A DNA stretch of 64,000 nt from Bacillus sp. DTU_2020_1000418_1_SI_GHA_SEK_038 (GCF_032341175.1 NZ_CP135435.1:1488001-1552000); one strand, 5' to 3'; counted from the first letter of the stretch, positions 28,641 to 36,913 are shown. Made by a program: numbers and translations. Notes: generated by a model from the sequence alone, not told the origin.

Positions 28641-29501
28641 ATGCCTATAAATGATTATATTGGCCGTACCGTAAAGTTAACAGTGGAAAGGCCTGCTGAA
28701 TTTGGCTACTTTCTATCAAATGGCGATGAGGATGTGCTTTTACATAAAAATGATACGGATTTGCAGCTAGAAGAAGGCCAAGAGATTGAAGTTTTTCTAT
28801 ACACGGATTCTAGAGGAAGAGTAGCAGCTACAACAACGATTCCTGAAATTACAACAGAATCCTATGGCTGGGCTGTTGTTAGTGATGTAATGCAGGATAT
28901 TGGTGTTTTTATCAATATTGGAATTAAAAAGGATATGCTTCTTGGAAAAGAAGATCTTCCTGTCCATCGGTCAGTGTGGCCAAAGGAAGGCGATTTGCTC
29001 TATATAACGTTAAGAGTGAATCGCAATAATCGTATATATGTTAAAGTTGCCACCGACCCAATCATCGAGCAGATGTCCATAAAGGCTACAAGACAAGATT
29101 TTAATAAAAACATCCATGGTCATATTTACAGAACAGCAAAGGTTGGAAGCTGGGTCTATACTGCCGAAGGATTCAAAGGGTTTATCCATGAATCTCAGCG
29201 AAAAACCGAACCACGTCTGGGAGAAAAGATTGAGGGCCGAGTAATTGATGTAAAAGAGGATGGAACAATCAATGTTTCCTTAGCGCCAAGAAAACAAGAG
29301 GCACTTGATGAGGATTCTGAAAAAATCCTTTCATATTTAGAATTGCGCAATGGGGCTATGCCTTATAGTGATAAAAGCTCTCCGGAGGATATACAGGATC
29401 GCTTTCAGCTTAGTAAAGCCAGCTTCAAACGTGCATTAGGGCGGTTGATGAAGGAAGGGAAAATCTATCAAGAAGAAGGCTGGACCTATATTAAGAAATA
29501 A
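28641..29501 (+). CDS. cvfB: S1-like RNA-binding regulator CvfB
   Basis: 286 aa (YitL in B. subtilis). Tandem S1-type OB domains span about 1-215, with YTAEGFKGFIHESQ as a clear S1 strand pair, followed by a C-terminal winged helix (SKASFKRALGRLMKEGKIY). CvfB binds RNA and influences virulence gene expression in Staphylococcus. It is divergent from yajQ with a 182-bp gap. Confidence 0.9.
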   Translation: MPINDYIGRTVKLTVERPAEFGYFLSNGDEDVLLHKNDTDLQLEEGQEIEVFLYTDSRGRVAATTTIPEITTESYGWAVVSDVMQDIGVFINIGIKKDMLLGKEDLPVHRSVWPKEGDLLYITLRVNRNNRIYVKVATDPIIEQMSIKATRQDFNKNIHGHIYRTAKVGSWVYTAEGFKGFIHESQRKTEPRLGEKIEGRVIDVKEDGTINVSLAPRKQEALDEDSEKILSYLELRNGAMPYSDKSSPEDIQDRFQLSKASFKRALGRLMKEGKIYQEEGWTYIKK

Positions 29502-29531
29502 ACGAGCAAGCAGCAGCTTGCTCGTTTTGCT
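29502..29531. terminator. Terminator after cvfB
   Basis: A 10-bp perfect stem ACGAGCAAGC/GCTTGCTCGT with loop AGCA, then TTTGCTTTT. Repeat copy B begins within 10 bp of the stem. Confidence 0.88.
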
Positions 29532-29534
29532 TTT

Positions 29535-29656
29535 GTCTAGCTCCGGCGCCTAGCCCCTCTAGGTCATAAGCCAATCCGTCAAGAAGGTTAAAGAGCAACC
29601 TTCCCGCCGGCTCGTCTTATGCTTGTCGGGGCTGACCGAGGCGCTTCCGCTTTTCT
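29535..29656. repeat. Modular nested-palindrome repeat, copy B (122 bp)
   Basis: Shortest copy, the core alone: GTCTAGCTCCGGCGCC ... GGCGCTTCCGCTTTTCT. Stems match copy A with paired changes: AGCCCC/GGGGCT for ACCCCC/GGGGGT, ATAAG/CTTAT for ACAAG/CTTGT, and GAAGGTT/AACCTTC for GAAAGGT/ACCTTTC. It lacks the second module of copies A and C. The right end overlaps the stop codon of the minus-strand gene at 29655. Confidence 0.85.
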
Positions 29657-29786
29657 ATAAATGATCGGTCGTCTTAGAATACTGGTTTTTCCCAGCCTTG
29701 CGGTTTTTCTCGCGCATCATATTTTTTTCATGCCTGAGGGCATTATTATCCTTCGCTTTTTTATCATTATCGGAAGTTCGGGGCAT
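29655..29786 (-). CDS. Small basic protein, DUF3941-like
   Basis: A 43-aa frame read from the reverse complement: starts MPRTSDNDKKAKDNNALRHE, is very rich in Lys, Asn and Arg, and ends YSKTTDHL. ATG 29786 follows AAAGGAG at 9-10 nt. From memory it resembles DUF3941, tiny Bacillaceae proteins of unknown role; not searched. Its stop TAG lies in the last bases of repeat copy B. Confidence 0.75.
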   Translation of the reverse strand: MPRTSDNDKKAKDNNALRHEKNMMREKNRKAGKNQYSKTTDHL

Positions 29787-29832
29787 AATAGGGTTACTCC
29801 TTTCCATATTTTGCATTCATGGAGCTTTAATA

Positions 29833-29860
29833 TAAAAAGACAACCTTTAATACGAGGTTG
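29833..29860 (-). terminator. Terminator after the degV-family gene
   Basis: On the minus strand CAACCT/AGGTTG stem (29860-29855, 29846-29841) is followed by a TCTTTTT tract. It lies 55 bp past the degV stop. Confidence 0.65.
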
Positions 29861-29914
29861 ACTATTCATATTGTCTGTAATAATGAAAAGGAGTATTCGT
29901 AAGAAAGAAAAGGG

Positions 29915-30772
29915 TTATTTTACTTTATTTAAGAAGAATATGGCGATTGTCCCGGACCCTGTATGAGAGCCAATGGCAGCCCCGATAGAGGAGATGAAGA
30001 CATCTTTAACGTTTAATTCCTGAACGATTAGTTCTTTCATTTCTAAAGCTGTTTCTTCATCGTCAGCATGACTAATACCAATGACCTGACGTTCGAAGTT
30101 TTCGCCTCTTTCTTTCATTAATTCAATGATACGGCGAAGGAGCTTCTTTTTTCCTCTATGTTTTTCAATTGGAACGAGCTTGCCATCTTCAACATTTAAT
30201 AATGGCTTGATATTAAGAAGCCCGCCCAAAAATGCAGATGCTTTTGAAACACGTCCGCCTTTTGCAAGGTAATCGAGGTCGTGGACCGTAAATAAATGCT
30301 CCATATGCTTACAGCGGTATGTAATATCTTCTAAAATAGCCTCTTTCGATGCGTTTTCTTTAGCTAATTTAGCAGCTTCCTTAACAATTAAGCCAAATCC
30401 AAGTGAAGCACATTTCGTATCAACAATAGTTAAATTAAAGTCAGGATAAGTTTCCTTTACTTGTTGGAGAATCATAACTGCGGTTTGGTATGTTCCTGAT
30501 AATTGTGATGAAAATGCGATATAAATTCCATCCTCATTATTTTTTGCCATGTTTGTAAAAGCTTCTTCAAAGGCAAGAGGAGAAGCTTGGGACGTTTTCG
30601 GCACTTTTCCTTCACGGATGGCTTCATAAACTGTTTTAGGATTTATCGTTACTAAATCTTCATATTCAGTATCGTTTAAGTGGACTTTTAATGGGAATAA
30701 GGTAACGTTATTTTCTTCAAAAAAACTTAAAGGTAAATCACTTGCACTATCTGTCAAAATTTTTACTGACAT
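29915..30772 (-). CDS. DegV-family fatty-acid-binding protein
   Basis: 285 aa (position of YitS in B. subtilis). SVKILTDSASDLP at the N-terminus, TSQASP and IGAAIGSHTGSGTIAIFF at the C-terminus are DegV hallmarks. In Gram-positives the family includes FakB, which presents fatty acids to the kinase FakA for phosphorylation; whether this copy does so is inferred. ATG 30772 follows AGGTGAG. Confidence 0.88.
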   Translation of the reverse strand: MSVKILTDSASDLPLSFFEENNVTLFPLKVHLNDTEYEDLVTINPKTVYEAIREGKVPKTSQASPLAFEEAFTNMAKNNEDGIYIAFSSQLSGTYQTAVMILQQVKETYPDFNLTIVDTKCASLGFGLIVKEAAKLAKENASKEAILEDITYRCKHMEHLFTVHDLDYLAKGGRVSKASAFLGGLLNIKPLLNVEDGKLVPIEKHRGKKKLLRRIIELMKERGENFERQVIGISHADDEETALEMKELIVQELNVKDVFISSIGAAIGSHTGSGTIAIFFLNKVK

Positions 30773-30887
30773 ATATACTCACCTGCTTTCCATCCTATTT
30801 AATCTTAAGTTTATAGAAATTAGTATAAAAAGACAATAAAAATACCATTTTTGGGTAATAACTAATAATTTAGATAGGTGATCAAAT

Positions 30888-31718
30888 ATGATTTGGTTAA
30901 GAACCAAGAAATTAATCGTTGTATTGATTGGTGCACTTCTCACAGCGATTTCCATGAACTTTTTCCTTATCCCAGCAAATGTTTATTCCAGCGGATTTGC
31001 CGGAGCAGCACAGCTTTTATCCAGCGTATTTGGAGGGGGAATCTCTACAGGGATTTTCCTATTTATATTAAATGTCCCGGTTGCTCTTCTAGGTTGGGTG
31101 AAGGTTGGCAGGTCCTTTACACTTTATAGTTTTATAAGTGTATTGGCCATGTCTATCTTTTTAGAAGTGATTCCTGTAAAGGCGTTTTCGGATGATATTT
31201 TATTAAATGCTGTTTTTGGCGGAGTGATTGGAGCTGTTGGAGTAGGATTAACATTAAAATGGGGTGCTTCAACAGGTGGTATGGATATTATTGCAATGGT
31301 CCTTTCACGTTTAAATGATAAACCGATTGGCACCTATTTCTTTATATTAAATGCCATAATCATAATAACAGCAGGTGCCCTTTATGGCTGGGAAAAGGCA
31401 TTGTATACGATTGTGACGCTATACGTTTCAACAAGGGTAATTGATGCCATTCATACAAGACATGAGAAACTGACAGTTATGATTATTACAAAAAAATCAG
31501 CTGAAATGAAAAAAGTCATCCATGAAAAACTGATGAGAGGCATAACCATTATACCTGCCAAAGGATCATATACTAATGAGGATAAGGAGATGCTCATGAT
31601 TGTTATCACTCGTTATGAATTATTTTATTTAGAAAGAATAATTAAGGAAGTAGATTCAAATGCTTTTACTAATATAGTGCAGACTATCGGAGTACTAGGC
31701 TTCTTCCGCAAGGATTAA
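30888..31718 (+). CDS. yitT: YitT-family membrane protein
   Basis: 276 aa: five hydrophobic segments in the first ~180 residues (DUF161; KWGASTGGMDIIAMVLS is a family landmark) and a soluble C-terminal DUF2179 domain ending QTIGVLGFFRKD. Function unknown; some relatives are thought to be transporters. Divergent from degV, as yitS/yitT are in B. subtilis. Confidence 0.88.
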   Translation: MIWLRTKKLIVVLIGALLTAISMNFFLIPANVYSSGFAGAAQLLSSVFGGGISTGIFLFILNVPVALLGWVKVGRSFTLYSFISVLAMSIFLEVIPVKAFSDDILLNAVFGGVIGAVGVGLTLKWGASTGGMDIIAMVLSRLNDKPIGTYFFILNAIIIITAGALYGWEKALYTIVTLYVSTRVIDAIHTRHEKLTVMIITKKSAEMKKVIHEKLMRGITIIPAKGSYTNEDKEMLMIVITRYELFYLERIIKEVDSNAFTNIVQTIGVLGFFRKD

Positions 31719-31738
31719 TTAACCTTTGGAGGGATAAA

Positions 31739-32170
31739 ATGCTACAGATTCTTATCTCGTATTTAGTAATGATGGGCTCCCTTTCGACATTTGCTGGAGA
31801 AATGATCAAGCATCCTTTGGTCAGCTATGAAGAAAAAGAGGAAGCAGCCGTTGAAAACAATTCATTTCGAAAAATTCAGGTAAGTGGCGAGAAAGGGCGT
31901 TACAGAGTAATTGGGGAAGCACGATCAAATAGCGGTAAGCTTTTCTATGTCGTTGAAGATGGGCATAATGAATTAATTTCTGAAAAAAAGCTGGAAATGA
32001 ACGAAAAATTTCCTTTATGGTCAAAAATAAAAATAAAAATTAATATTCCTAAAGAGGAAATGCCTGAGAGCGGGACCATTATTCTTTATTTATATGGGCG
32101 AAATGAAGAAGGACAAATGATCAATGAACTTCCAATAATCCTAGAGAAAGTCCAACAAGCTGACAGTTAG
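31739..32170 (+). CDS. Secreted protein with a Gmad2-like beta domain
   Basis: 143 aa with an N-terminal hydrophobic signal segment (residues ~1-19) and a following beta-rich domain from about 45 to 137: YRVIGEARSNSGKLFYVVEDG, then a PFxLxI-like strand and IILYLYGRNEEGQM. The pattern recalls the immunoglobulin-like Gmad2 domain of spore and germination proteins. In B. subtilis this slot holds ipi, a protease inhibitor, but I see no clear match to it. ATG 31739 follows TTGGAGGG, 20 bp after yitT. Confidence 0.55.
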   Translation: MLQILISYLVMMGSLSTFAGEMIKHPLVSYEEKEEAAVENNSFRKIQVSGEKGRYRVIGEARSNSGKLFYVVEDGHNELISEKKLEMNEKFPLWSKIKIKINIPKEEMPESGTIILYLYGRNEEGQMINELPIILEKVQQADS

Positions 32171-32184
32171 AATGTCAGCTTGTT
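32154..32184. terminator. Bidirectional terminator
   Basis: A 12-bp perfect stem AACAAGCTGACA/TGTCAGCTTGTT with a 7-nt loop that holds the stop codon of the secreted protein gene. It lies between convergent genes. Confidence 0.75.
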
Positions 32185-32192
32185 GTTTATTA

Positions 32193-32393
32193 TTATAATT
32201 GAAGGTTTGAAGGAATTTCGTCTAACCTTTGCTGCATTCCTGCCAACTGTTCCTGCTCTGCTCTTGTCGAGTTTGCGTATGCAGAGCTTAAGGCATTTTT
32301 TGCTTTCTGAACAGCTTCTGATCTATTAGCAGGTCCAGCCTTAGTTGCCATGTCGACAGAGCGTTTCGCCTCTTGAAACAGTCTGTTACCCAT
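32193..32393 (-). CDS. Small helical protein, DUF3813-like
   Basis: 66 aa from ATG 32393, which follows GGAGGAA. Starts MGNRLFQEAKRSVDMA; the rest is alpha-helical and Ala/Gln-rich (AVQKAKNALSSAYANST). It resembles DUF3813, a Bacillaceae family of unknown function; not searched. The upstream frame extension (MEEFS) is not needed. One bp separates it from the preceding small gene, so they form an operon. Confidence 0.75.
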   Translation of the reverse strand: MGNRLFQEAKRSVDMATKAGPANRSEAVQKAKNALSSAYANSTRAEQEQLAGMQQRLDEIPSNLQL

Positions 32394-32394
32394 G

Positions 32395-32547
32395 CTAAAT
32401 TCCTCCAAGAGAGGATTCTTTCACGTTAGCCATTTTTTCCGCTTCAGCCTCTGCATATGTTGAGTGATAAGGGATACGTTCTGCATGCTTAGTAACTGAA
32501 TCTACTCCCTGCTGTACAAAGCGTTTCGATTTATTACGTTTACCCAA
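32395..32547 (-). CDS. Small protein with TTG start, unrecognised
   Basis: 50 aa read from TTG 32547, which has an excellent site GGAGGGG six nt upstream. The sequence begins (M)GKRNKSKRFVQQG and contains IPYHSTYAEAEAEKMAN. It is basic at the front and acidic behind, without membrane segments. The longer frame to 32622 lacks a ribosome site. Size and composition fit a sporulation-type small protein but I cannot name the family. Its last codons encode the ribosome site of the next gene. Confidence 0.65.
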   Translation of the reverse strand: MGKRNKSKRFVQQGVDSVTKHAERIPYHSTYAEAEAEKMANVKESSLGGI

Positions 32548-32670
32548 TCGAATCCCCTCCAAAAAAGAAGTTGTTGAAACAGCATAACTGCTGCCTCGTT
32601 GATTAGTATGCTCTAATCGCATCTTTTAAAAAGGGGAATATCTTGGTCTTTCTTCTAATATGAGGCATGA

Positions 32671-33486
32671 TTATAACTTTAGATTTAATAATTCATTCAA
32701 ATAAACGGCAACGCCGTCTTCTTCATTAGTTAAGGTAACTTCTTTTGCTACTGATTTAACCTCATTAATTCCATTCCCCATAGCGATTCCATATCCTGCA
32801 AATTCAAGCATTTCTAAATCGTTATCCTCATCGCCAAAAGCGATAATTCTGTCAGCAGGAATCTGGAAGTAATCAGCTGCTCTTTTCAAACCGACAGCTT
32901 TGTTTAATCCAGCCTTTACTATTTCTATAACATGAAACGGGGCCGCCCAGCTTCGGTGGTCAATGACTTCAGCATGAAGATTCGATAGATGATCACGAAT
33001 CGTTTGCACATGCTCCTCATCGGTATGAATTAACATACTTGTAGGAGAGGAATTTAGAAAATTGCGTAAGTCACCAGTCGTCACATTAGGCTCACCAAAG
33101 CCAAATATTTCTATCAGTTTTTTATCCTGATAATGGAAGTAAACATCATCAATGACCTCTGCAATGATGTTATGAAAATGAAAGGAGCTGCAAGCCTCAA
33201 CAATTTCTTTGGCAATATTTACTTCTAATGGTGAATGATAAACTCCCCACTTTTTATCCCTGGGATGATGCACAAATGCTCCGTTGAAATTAACAATTGG
33301 AGTATCAAGATTCATTTCTTTATAATAAATTTCACTTGAACGAAAAGGTCTTCCAGTTGCAATCATGACAATATGCCCTTCTTCACGGGCTTTTTGAATC
33401 ACTTTTTTTGTTTTTAATGATATAGTCTTATCATCCTTTAGCAACGTACCATCCAAGTCTAGCGCGATCAAATGCTTTTCTGCCAT
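32671..33486 (-). CDS. yitU: Cof-type HAD-IIB phosphatase (YitU-like)
   Basis: 271 aa. HAD motif I ALDLDGTLL, motif II MIATGRP, motif III Lys (GLNKAVGL) and motif IV AFGDEDNDLEML are complete, with a C2B cap between. Members dephosphorylate sugar phosphates or flavin precursors; YitU of B. subtilis is reported to act in riboflavin synthesis. ATG 33486 after GAAGGTG is preferred to the frame start at 33510. Confidence 0.88.
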   Translation of the reverse strand: MAEKHLIALDLDGTLLKDDKTISLKTKKVIQKAREEGHIVMIATGRPFRSSEIYYKEMNLDTPIVNFNGAFVHHPRDKKWGVYHSPLEVNIAKEIVEACSSFHFHNIIAEVIDDVYFHYQDKKLIEIFGFGEPNVTTGDLRNFLNSSPTSMLIHTDEEHVQTIRDHLSNLHAEVIDHRSWAAPFHVIEIVKAGLNKAVGLKRAADYFQIPADRIIAFGDEDNDLEMLEFAGYGIAMGNGINEVKSVAKEVTLTNEEDGVAVYLNELLNLKL

Positions 33487-33730
33487 AATAACAACACCTT
33501 CTTTATACATTTTTTTCTATTTCAAGTGTAAAGCTTTAGAAAAAAAAAAGTCCACATGTTACACTGAATGAGAAATGTTCCTAGTCTCGTACCCATCGTT
33601 CATGTAATCAAAACCAAAAATTTAACTATAACCACTATGTTAACAAATATTCGTTAGCTTTGTAAAAATTAACGATTATTTTTTATCTTAACCTAATATT
33701 TAGTTTGGCTTAACATTAGGAGGATTTACA

Positions 33731-34498
33731 ATGATTACTGTGAAAAATTCCAAACTTAACGAAATTCCCTTTCTTCACATTGCCGATTCAACTAAATGGG
33801 AAGAACAACTTCCATCTATCATCTTTATTCACGGTTTCACAAGCAGGAAGGAATTTAATCTGTACTATGCTTACTTACTAGCTGAAAAAGGGTTTCGTGT
33901 TATCCTTCCTGAAGCACTATACCATGGTGAAAGAAGTACTGGACTGTCGGGAAACGAACTGAATTTACATTTCTGGGAGATCATCATCCGAACAATCGAA
34001 GAACTGGATATCGTAAAAAGTTCCTTCGAAGACGAGCAATTGATAGACCCCAGCAGAGTAGGTGTTGTTGGGACTTCAATGGGGGGAATTGTCACATTAG
34101 GTGCACTTACTCAATACCCTTGGATAAAAGTGGCGGCAAGCTTAATGGGAATGCCTTACTATGAGAAGTTTGCCTTGCACCAAATAGATGAACTTCAACG
34201 TCATGGAGTTGACATTCCACTCACAAAGGATGAAATTGCTCATCTGATGAACAAAATTAGAGAACTTGATTTAAGTAAGCAGACTGATAAACTTAGAAAT
34301 AGACCATTGCTATTCTGGCATGGCAAACAGGATTCGGTCGTTCCTTACTCACCTGCCTTTCATTTTTATGAAACGATTAAACCTTTATACGATAAACAAC
34401 CGGAAAATCTTTCATTTATTATTGATGAGAAAGCTGGTCATAAGGTGAGTACGACAGGGGTTATAGAAACAGTAAAATGGTTTGAAACTTATTTATAA
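33731..34498 (+). CDS. yitV: Alpha/beta hydrolase (YitV-like)
   Basis: 255 aa, cytoplasmic. IFIHGFTSRKE oxyanion region, nucleophile GTSMGG, Asp in WHGKQDSVVP and His in EKAGHKVS form the triad. It is of the prolyl-oligopeptidase/dienelactone-hydrolase type; substrate unknown. ATG 33731 follows TAGGAGG. Divergent from yitU. Confidence 0.87.
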   Translation: MITVKNSKLNEIPFLHIADSTKWEEQLPSIIFIHGFTSRKEFNLYYAYLLAEKGFRVILPEALYHGERSTGLSGNELNLHFWEIIIRTIEELDIVKSSFEDEQLIDPSRVGVVGTSMGGIVTLGALTQYPWIKVAASLMGMPYYEKFALHQIDELQRHGVDIPLTKDEIAHLMNKIRELDLSKQTDKLRNRPLLFWHGKQDSVVPYSPAFHFYETIKPLYDKQPENLSFIIDEKAGHKVSTTGVIETVKWFETYL

Positions 34499-34596
34499 AG
34501 TAAATTTACTGCCTGATGTGATGCCCGTCATTTATATTCAAGATTGTTTTTGATAAGATAATAATTAGAAACATAGAAGAAGGAGTGTTATAGCAG

Positions 34597-34905
34597 ATGG
34601 ATCAAGAAGTAAAAGACAGTATTATGGGTGCTCTAGAGCTAGTAGTTGACCCAGAACTTGGTGTGGATATCGTTAATCTTGGATTAGTTTACGATGTTAA
34701 GATGGATGAAGAGGGAAAGACGACCGTTGATATGACTTTAACGTCAATGGGCTGTCCTCTTGCTGGAACAATTGTAGAAAACGTAAAGAGTGCTCTAGCA
34801 GATATTCCAGAAGTGAAAGAGACGGAAGTAAATATAGTCTGGAATCCGCCATGGTCAAAAGACAGAATGTCTCGATATGCGAAGATTGCTTTAGGGGTTC
34901 GTTAG
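34597..34905 (+). CDS. yitW: SufT/MIP18-type iron-sulfur assembly factor (YitW-like)
   Basis: 102 aa DUF59 protein. DPELGVDIVNLGLVYDV and LTSMGCPLAGTI (conserved Cys) are diagnostic. The family helps mature [4Fe-4S] proteins. ATG 34597 follows AAGAAGGAG. A DsrE-like gene follows 13 bp later, consistent with a sulfur-handling pair. Confidence 0.9.
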   Translation: MDQEVKDSIMGALELVVDPELGVDIVNLGLVYDVKMDEEGKTTVDMTLTSMGCPLAGTIVENVKSALADIPEVKETEVNIVWNPPWSKDRMSRYAKIALGVR

Positions 34906-34918
34906 AGGTGAGAGGCTG

Positions 34919-35257
34919 ATGAAGAATAAAGTCATTCTAGTTAGCTCTGATCAGCTTGGAAAAGGGGATAAGGAGCTTGGTGAAGGCGTCCTTGAAACCT
35001 TTTTTACATTGTTAAAGCAAAGAGAGGAATTACCTGCAGCAATTTTTTGCATGAATAGCGGTGTATTTGCATTAACTGAACAATCCTTTGCTTCCGTTCA
35101 TCTTAAAGAGCTGGAGGAAAAGGGAGTAGAAGTAATTGCCTGCAAAACTTGTGTAGACTATTACGAAGTGCAAACTAAATTAATTGCCGGTAAAATTAGC
35201 GGGATGCCAGCCTTTATTGATCTAGCATCCAAATATGAAGTCATTACGATATCATAG
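34919..35257 (+). CDS. DsrE/YedF-like small sulfur-relay protein
   Basis: 112 aa, DsrE/F-like fold. VSSDQLGKGDKELGEG and IFCMNSGV open the sequence; VIACKTCVDYY gives a CxxC-type pair, a likely persulfide site. It resembles the C-terminal domain of YedF (selenium metabolism) without the SirA-like N-domain. Acting with the SufT-like neighbour is inferred. This gene differs from the B. subtilis arrangement after yitW. Confidence 0.8.
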   Translation: MKNKVILVSSDQLGKGDKELGEGVLETFFTLLKQREELPAAIFCMNSGVFALTEQSFASVHLKELEEKGVEVIACKTCVDYYEVQTKLIAGKISGMPAFIDLASKYEVITIS

Positions 35258-35291
35258 AACAGCAGGGGCTTATGCTCTTGCTGTTTTTTTT
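35258..35291 (+). terminator. Terminator after the dsrE-like gene
   Basis: A 12-bp stem with two G-U pairs (35258-35269 with 35274-35285), loop TTAT and an eight-T tail. Confidence 0.85.
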
Positions 35292-35391
35292 CTTATTGGT
35301 CAGCTTATGGTGTACAGTTAGGAACCAGTCCGAAATAATCAGTTTACTGGACAGGTTTCGTTGTTTAGTCAAAATCCTGTTAAAATACTCC

Positions 35392-35418
35392 AATCCAGCA
35401 AGTTAATTTGACTGGATT
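35392..35418. other. Short inverted repeat in the intergenic region
   Basis: AATCCAG/CTGGATT, 7 bp with a 13-nt spacer. The stretch 35292-35449 holds nothing else I can interpret, apart from a second imperfect CCAGTCC/TGGAC pairing near 35320-35352. Confidence 0.3.
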
Positions 35419-35449
35419 AGAATTTTCCTCCTCCTTTAATGATCCTCAA

Positions 35450-35492
35450 TGTGAGATTTCTCACTATTTTATTTTGCATTTTCCCTTATAAT
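35450..35492 (+). promoter_or_regulatory. Fnr-type promoter of the radical SAM gene
   Basis: TGTGA-GATTTC-TCACT (35450-35465) equals the Bacillus Fnr box TGTGA-N6-TCACT. TATAAT (35487-35492) is a perfect -10. The box centre is 29.5 bp before the -10, that is about -41.5, the activating position for Fnr. An fnr gene lies at 41.6 kb. Confidence 0.82.
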
Positions 35493-35560
35493 ACGATTGC
35501 AATCAATATTTAGATAAATATCCTTCAATGGAAATAGTGAATATGAGAGGAAGGATTCTA

Positions 35561-36685
35561 ATGTCCTTTAGCCGCGATTTTAATAAAGATCCTTTTATTG
35601 TAATTTGGGAATTAACAAGAGCTTGTCAGTTAAAATGCCTTCATTGCCGGGCTGAAGCTCAATATAGAAGAGATCCCCGCGAATTATCTTTTGAGGAAGG
35701 AAAGGCATTAATTGATCAAATCTATGAAATGAATAATCCGATGCTTGTCTTTACAGGTGGTGACCCATTGATGCGAGAGGATGTTTTTGATATTGCGAAG
35801 TATGCAGTGGAAAAAGGTGTCCGTGTCTCAATGACTCCTAGTGCAACCCCAAATGTGACAAAGGAAGCGATTGAGAAAGCAAAGGAAGTGGGTTTATCAC
35901 GCTGGGCATTTAGCCTTGATGGTCCTACGCCCGAAATACATGATCATTTTCGCGGAACAGCAGGGTCGTTCGATTTAACGATCGAAAGAATTAAGTATTT
36001 GCATGAGCTTGAAATTCCTGTTCAAATTAACACAGTTATTTCTCGTTACAATATTGATTACTTGGATGAAATGGCGAAGGTCGTAGAAAATTTGAAATGT
36101 GTTCTCTGGAGTGTCTTTTTCCTAGTTCCGACTGGAAGAGGACAGGAAAGCGATATGATTTCACCTGTTGAACATGAAAAAGTATTTAAGTGGCTATATG
36201 ATTTAAGTAAAAAGGTGTCCTTCGATATAAAAACAACTGCAGCCCAGCATTATCGCCGTGTTGTTATTCAGAATAAAATGAGAGAGGAGCAGGCACAAAA
36301 CGGTGATATTCAATATTTAGATGCTCTGACTCAACAAGGATTAACTGGATCTATAGATGGTCTTGGACGGGCTCCTAAAGGTGTTAATGACGGCAATGGC
36401 TTCGTGTTTATTTCTCATATTGGAGATGTCTACCCGAGCGGGCTTCTTCCAATTAAAGCAGGAAATGTAAGGGAACAGCCTTTAGCTGAAATATATAGGG
36501 AATCACCGGTTTTCAAAAACTTAAGAAACCCTGATGCATATAAGGGCAAGTGCGGAGTATGTGAATTTAGATATGTTTGCGGCGGCTCACGTTCCCGGGC
36601 CTATGCAGTCACAGGAGATTATATGGAAAGTGAACCTTTCTGCGTATACATTCCAAAAGCATTAAGAAAAAAAGCAACATCTTAA
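35561..36685 (+). CDS. Radical SAM/SPASM protein, TIGR04053-like
   Basis: 374 aa. The radical SAM [4Fe-4S] motif is CQLKCLHC near residue 25, then FTGGDPLMRED, and a C-terminal SPASM-type cysteine set (CGVCEFRYVCGGS then EPFCVY) for auxiliary clusters. It is similar in layout to AhbC/AhbD/NirJ heme-tailoring enzymes; I recall the subfamily as TIGR04053, unverified. ATG 35561 follows AGAGGAAGG; the upstream frame start at 35528 lacks a site. The Fnr promoter points to use without oxygen. Confidence 0.82.
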   Translation: MSFSRDFNKDPFIVIWELTRACQLKCLHCRAEAQYRRDPRELSFEEGKALIDQIYEMNNPMLVFTGGDPLMREDVFDIAKYAVEKGVRVSMTPSATPNVTKEAIEKAKEVGLSRWAFSLDGPTPEIHDHFRGTAGSFDLTIERIKYLHELEIPVQINTVISRYNIDYLDEMAKVVENLKCVLWSVFFLVPTGRGQESDMISPVEHEKVFKWLYDLSKKVSFDIKTTAAQHYRRVVIQNKMREEQAQNGDIQYLDALTQQGLTGSIDGLGRAPKGVNDGNGFVFISHIGDVYPSGLLPIKAGNVREQPLAEIYRESPVFKNLRNPDAYKGKCGVCEFRYVCGGSRSRAYAVTGDYMESEPFCVYIPKALRKKATS

Positions 36686-36695
36686 AAATTGAATC

Positions 36696-36828
36696 AAAAG
36701 GTGACTCCGAATGGCGGTCTTCACTCACTCTGCACACTGTATATAATTTCTTGTAAGAGCATATTATATAAAGTATTATGTGAGTTAAATGTCTGTCCAA
36801 TTGCTAAGTCACCCTCTTTGGCTTTTTT
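36696..36828 (+). ncRNA. Structured leader/terminator region before moaA
   Basis: AAAAGGTGAC (36696-36705) pairs with GTCACC (36808-36813). Inside are ACTCAC/GTGAGT (36723-36728, 36780-36785) and TATATAAT/ATTATATA (36740-36747, 36763-36770), giving one long, branched hairpin of about 120 nt, followed by CTCTTTGGCTTTTTT. The segment ACTCCGAATGGCGG near the 5' side recalls the Moco RNA motif that often precedes moaA, but I cannot confirm that. It may equally be an elaborate terminator for the radical SAM gene. Confidence 0.4.
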
Positions 36829-36913
36829 AACTAAATTTAACTGAAAGTCCTAATTAAGTTATTTTGTATGCTACAATGTTTCAAAAGAGGTCACCCTCAA
36901 TGGAGTTGATAGG

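Noticed and set aside
29661..29861. Plus-strand 66-aa hydrophobic frame
   Set aside because: It is antisense to the better supported 43-aa minus-strand gene with AAAGGAG, and has no ribosome site of its own.
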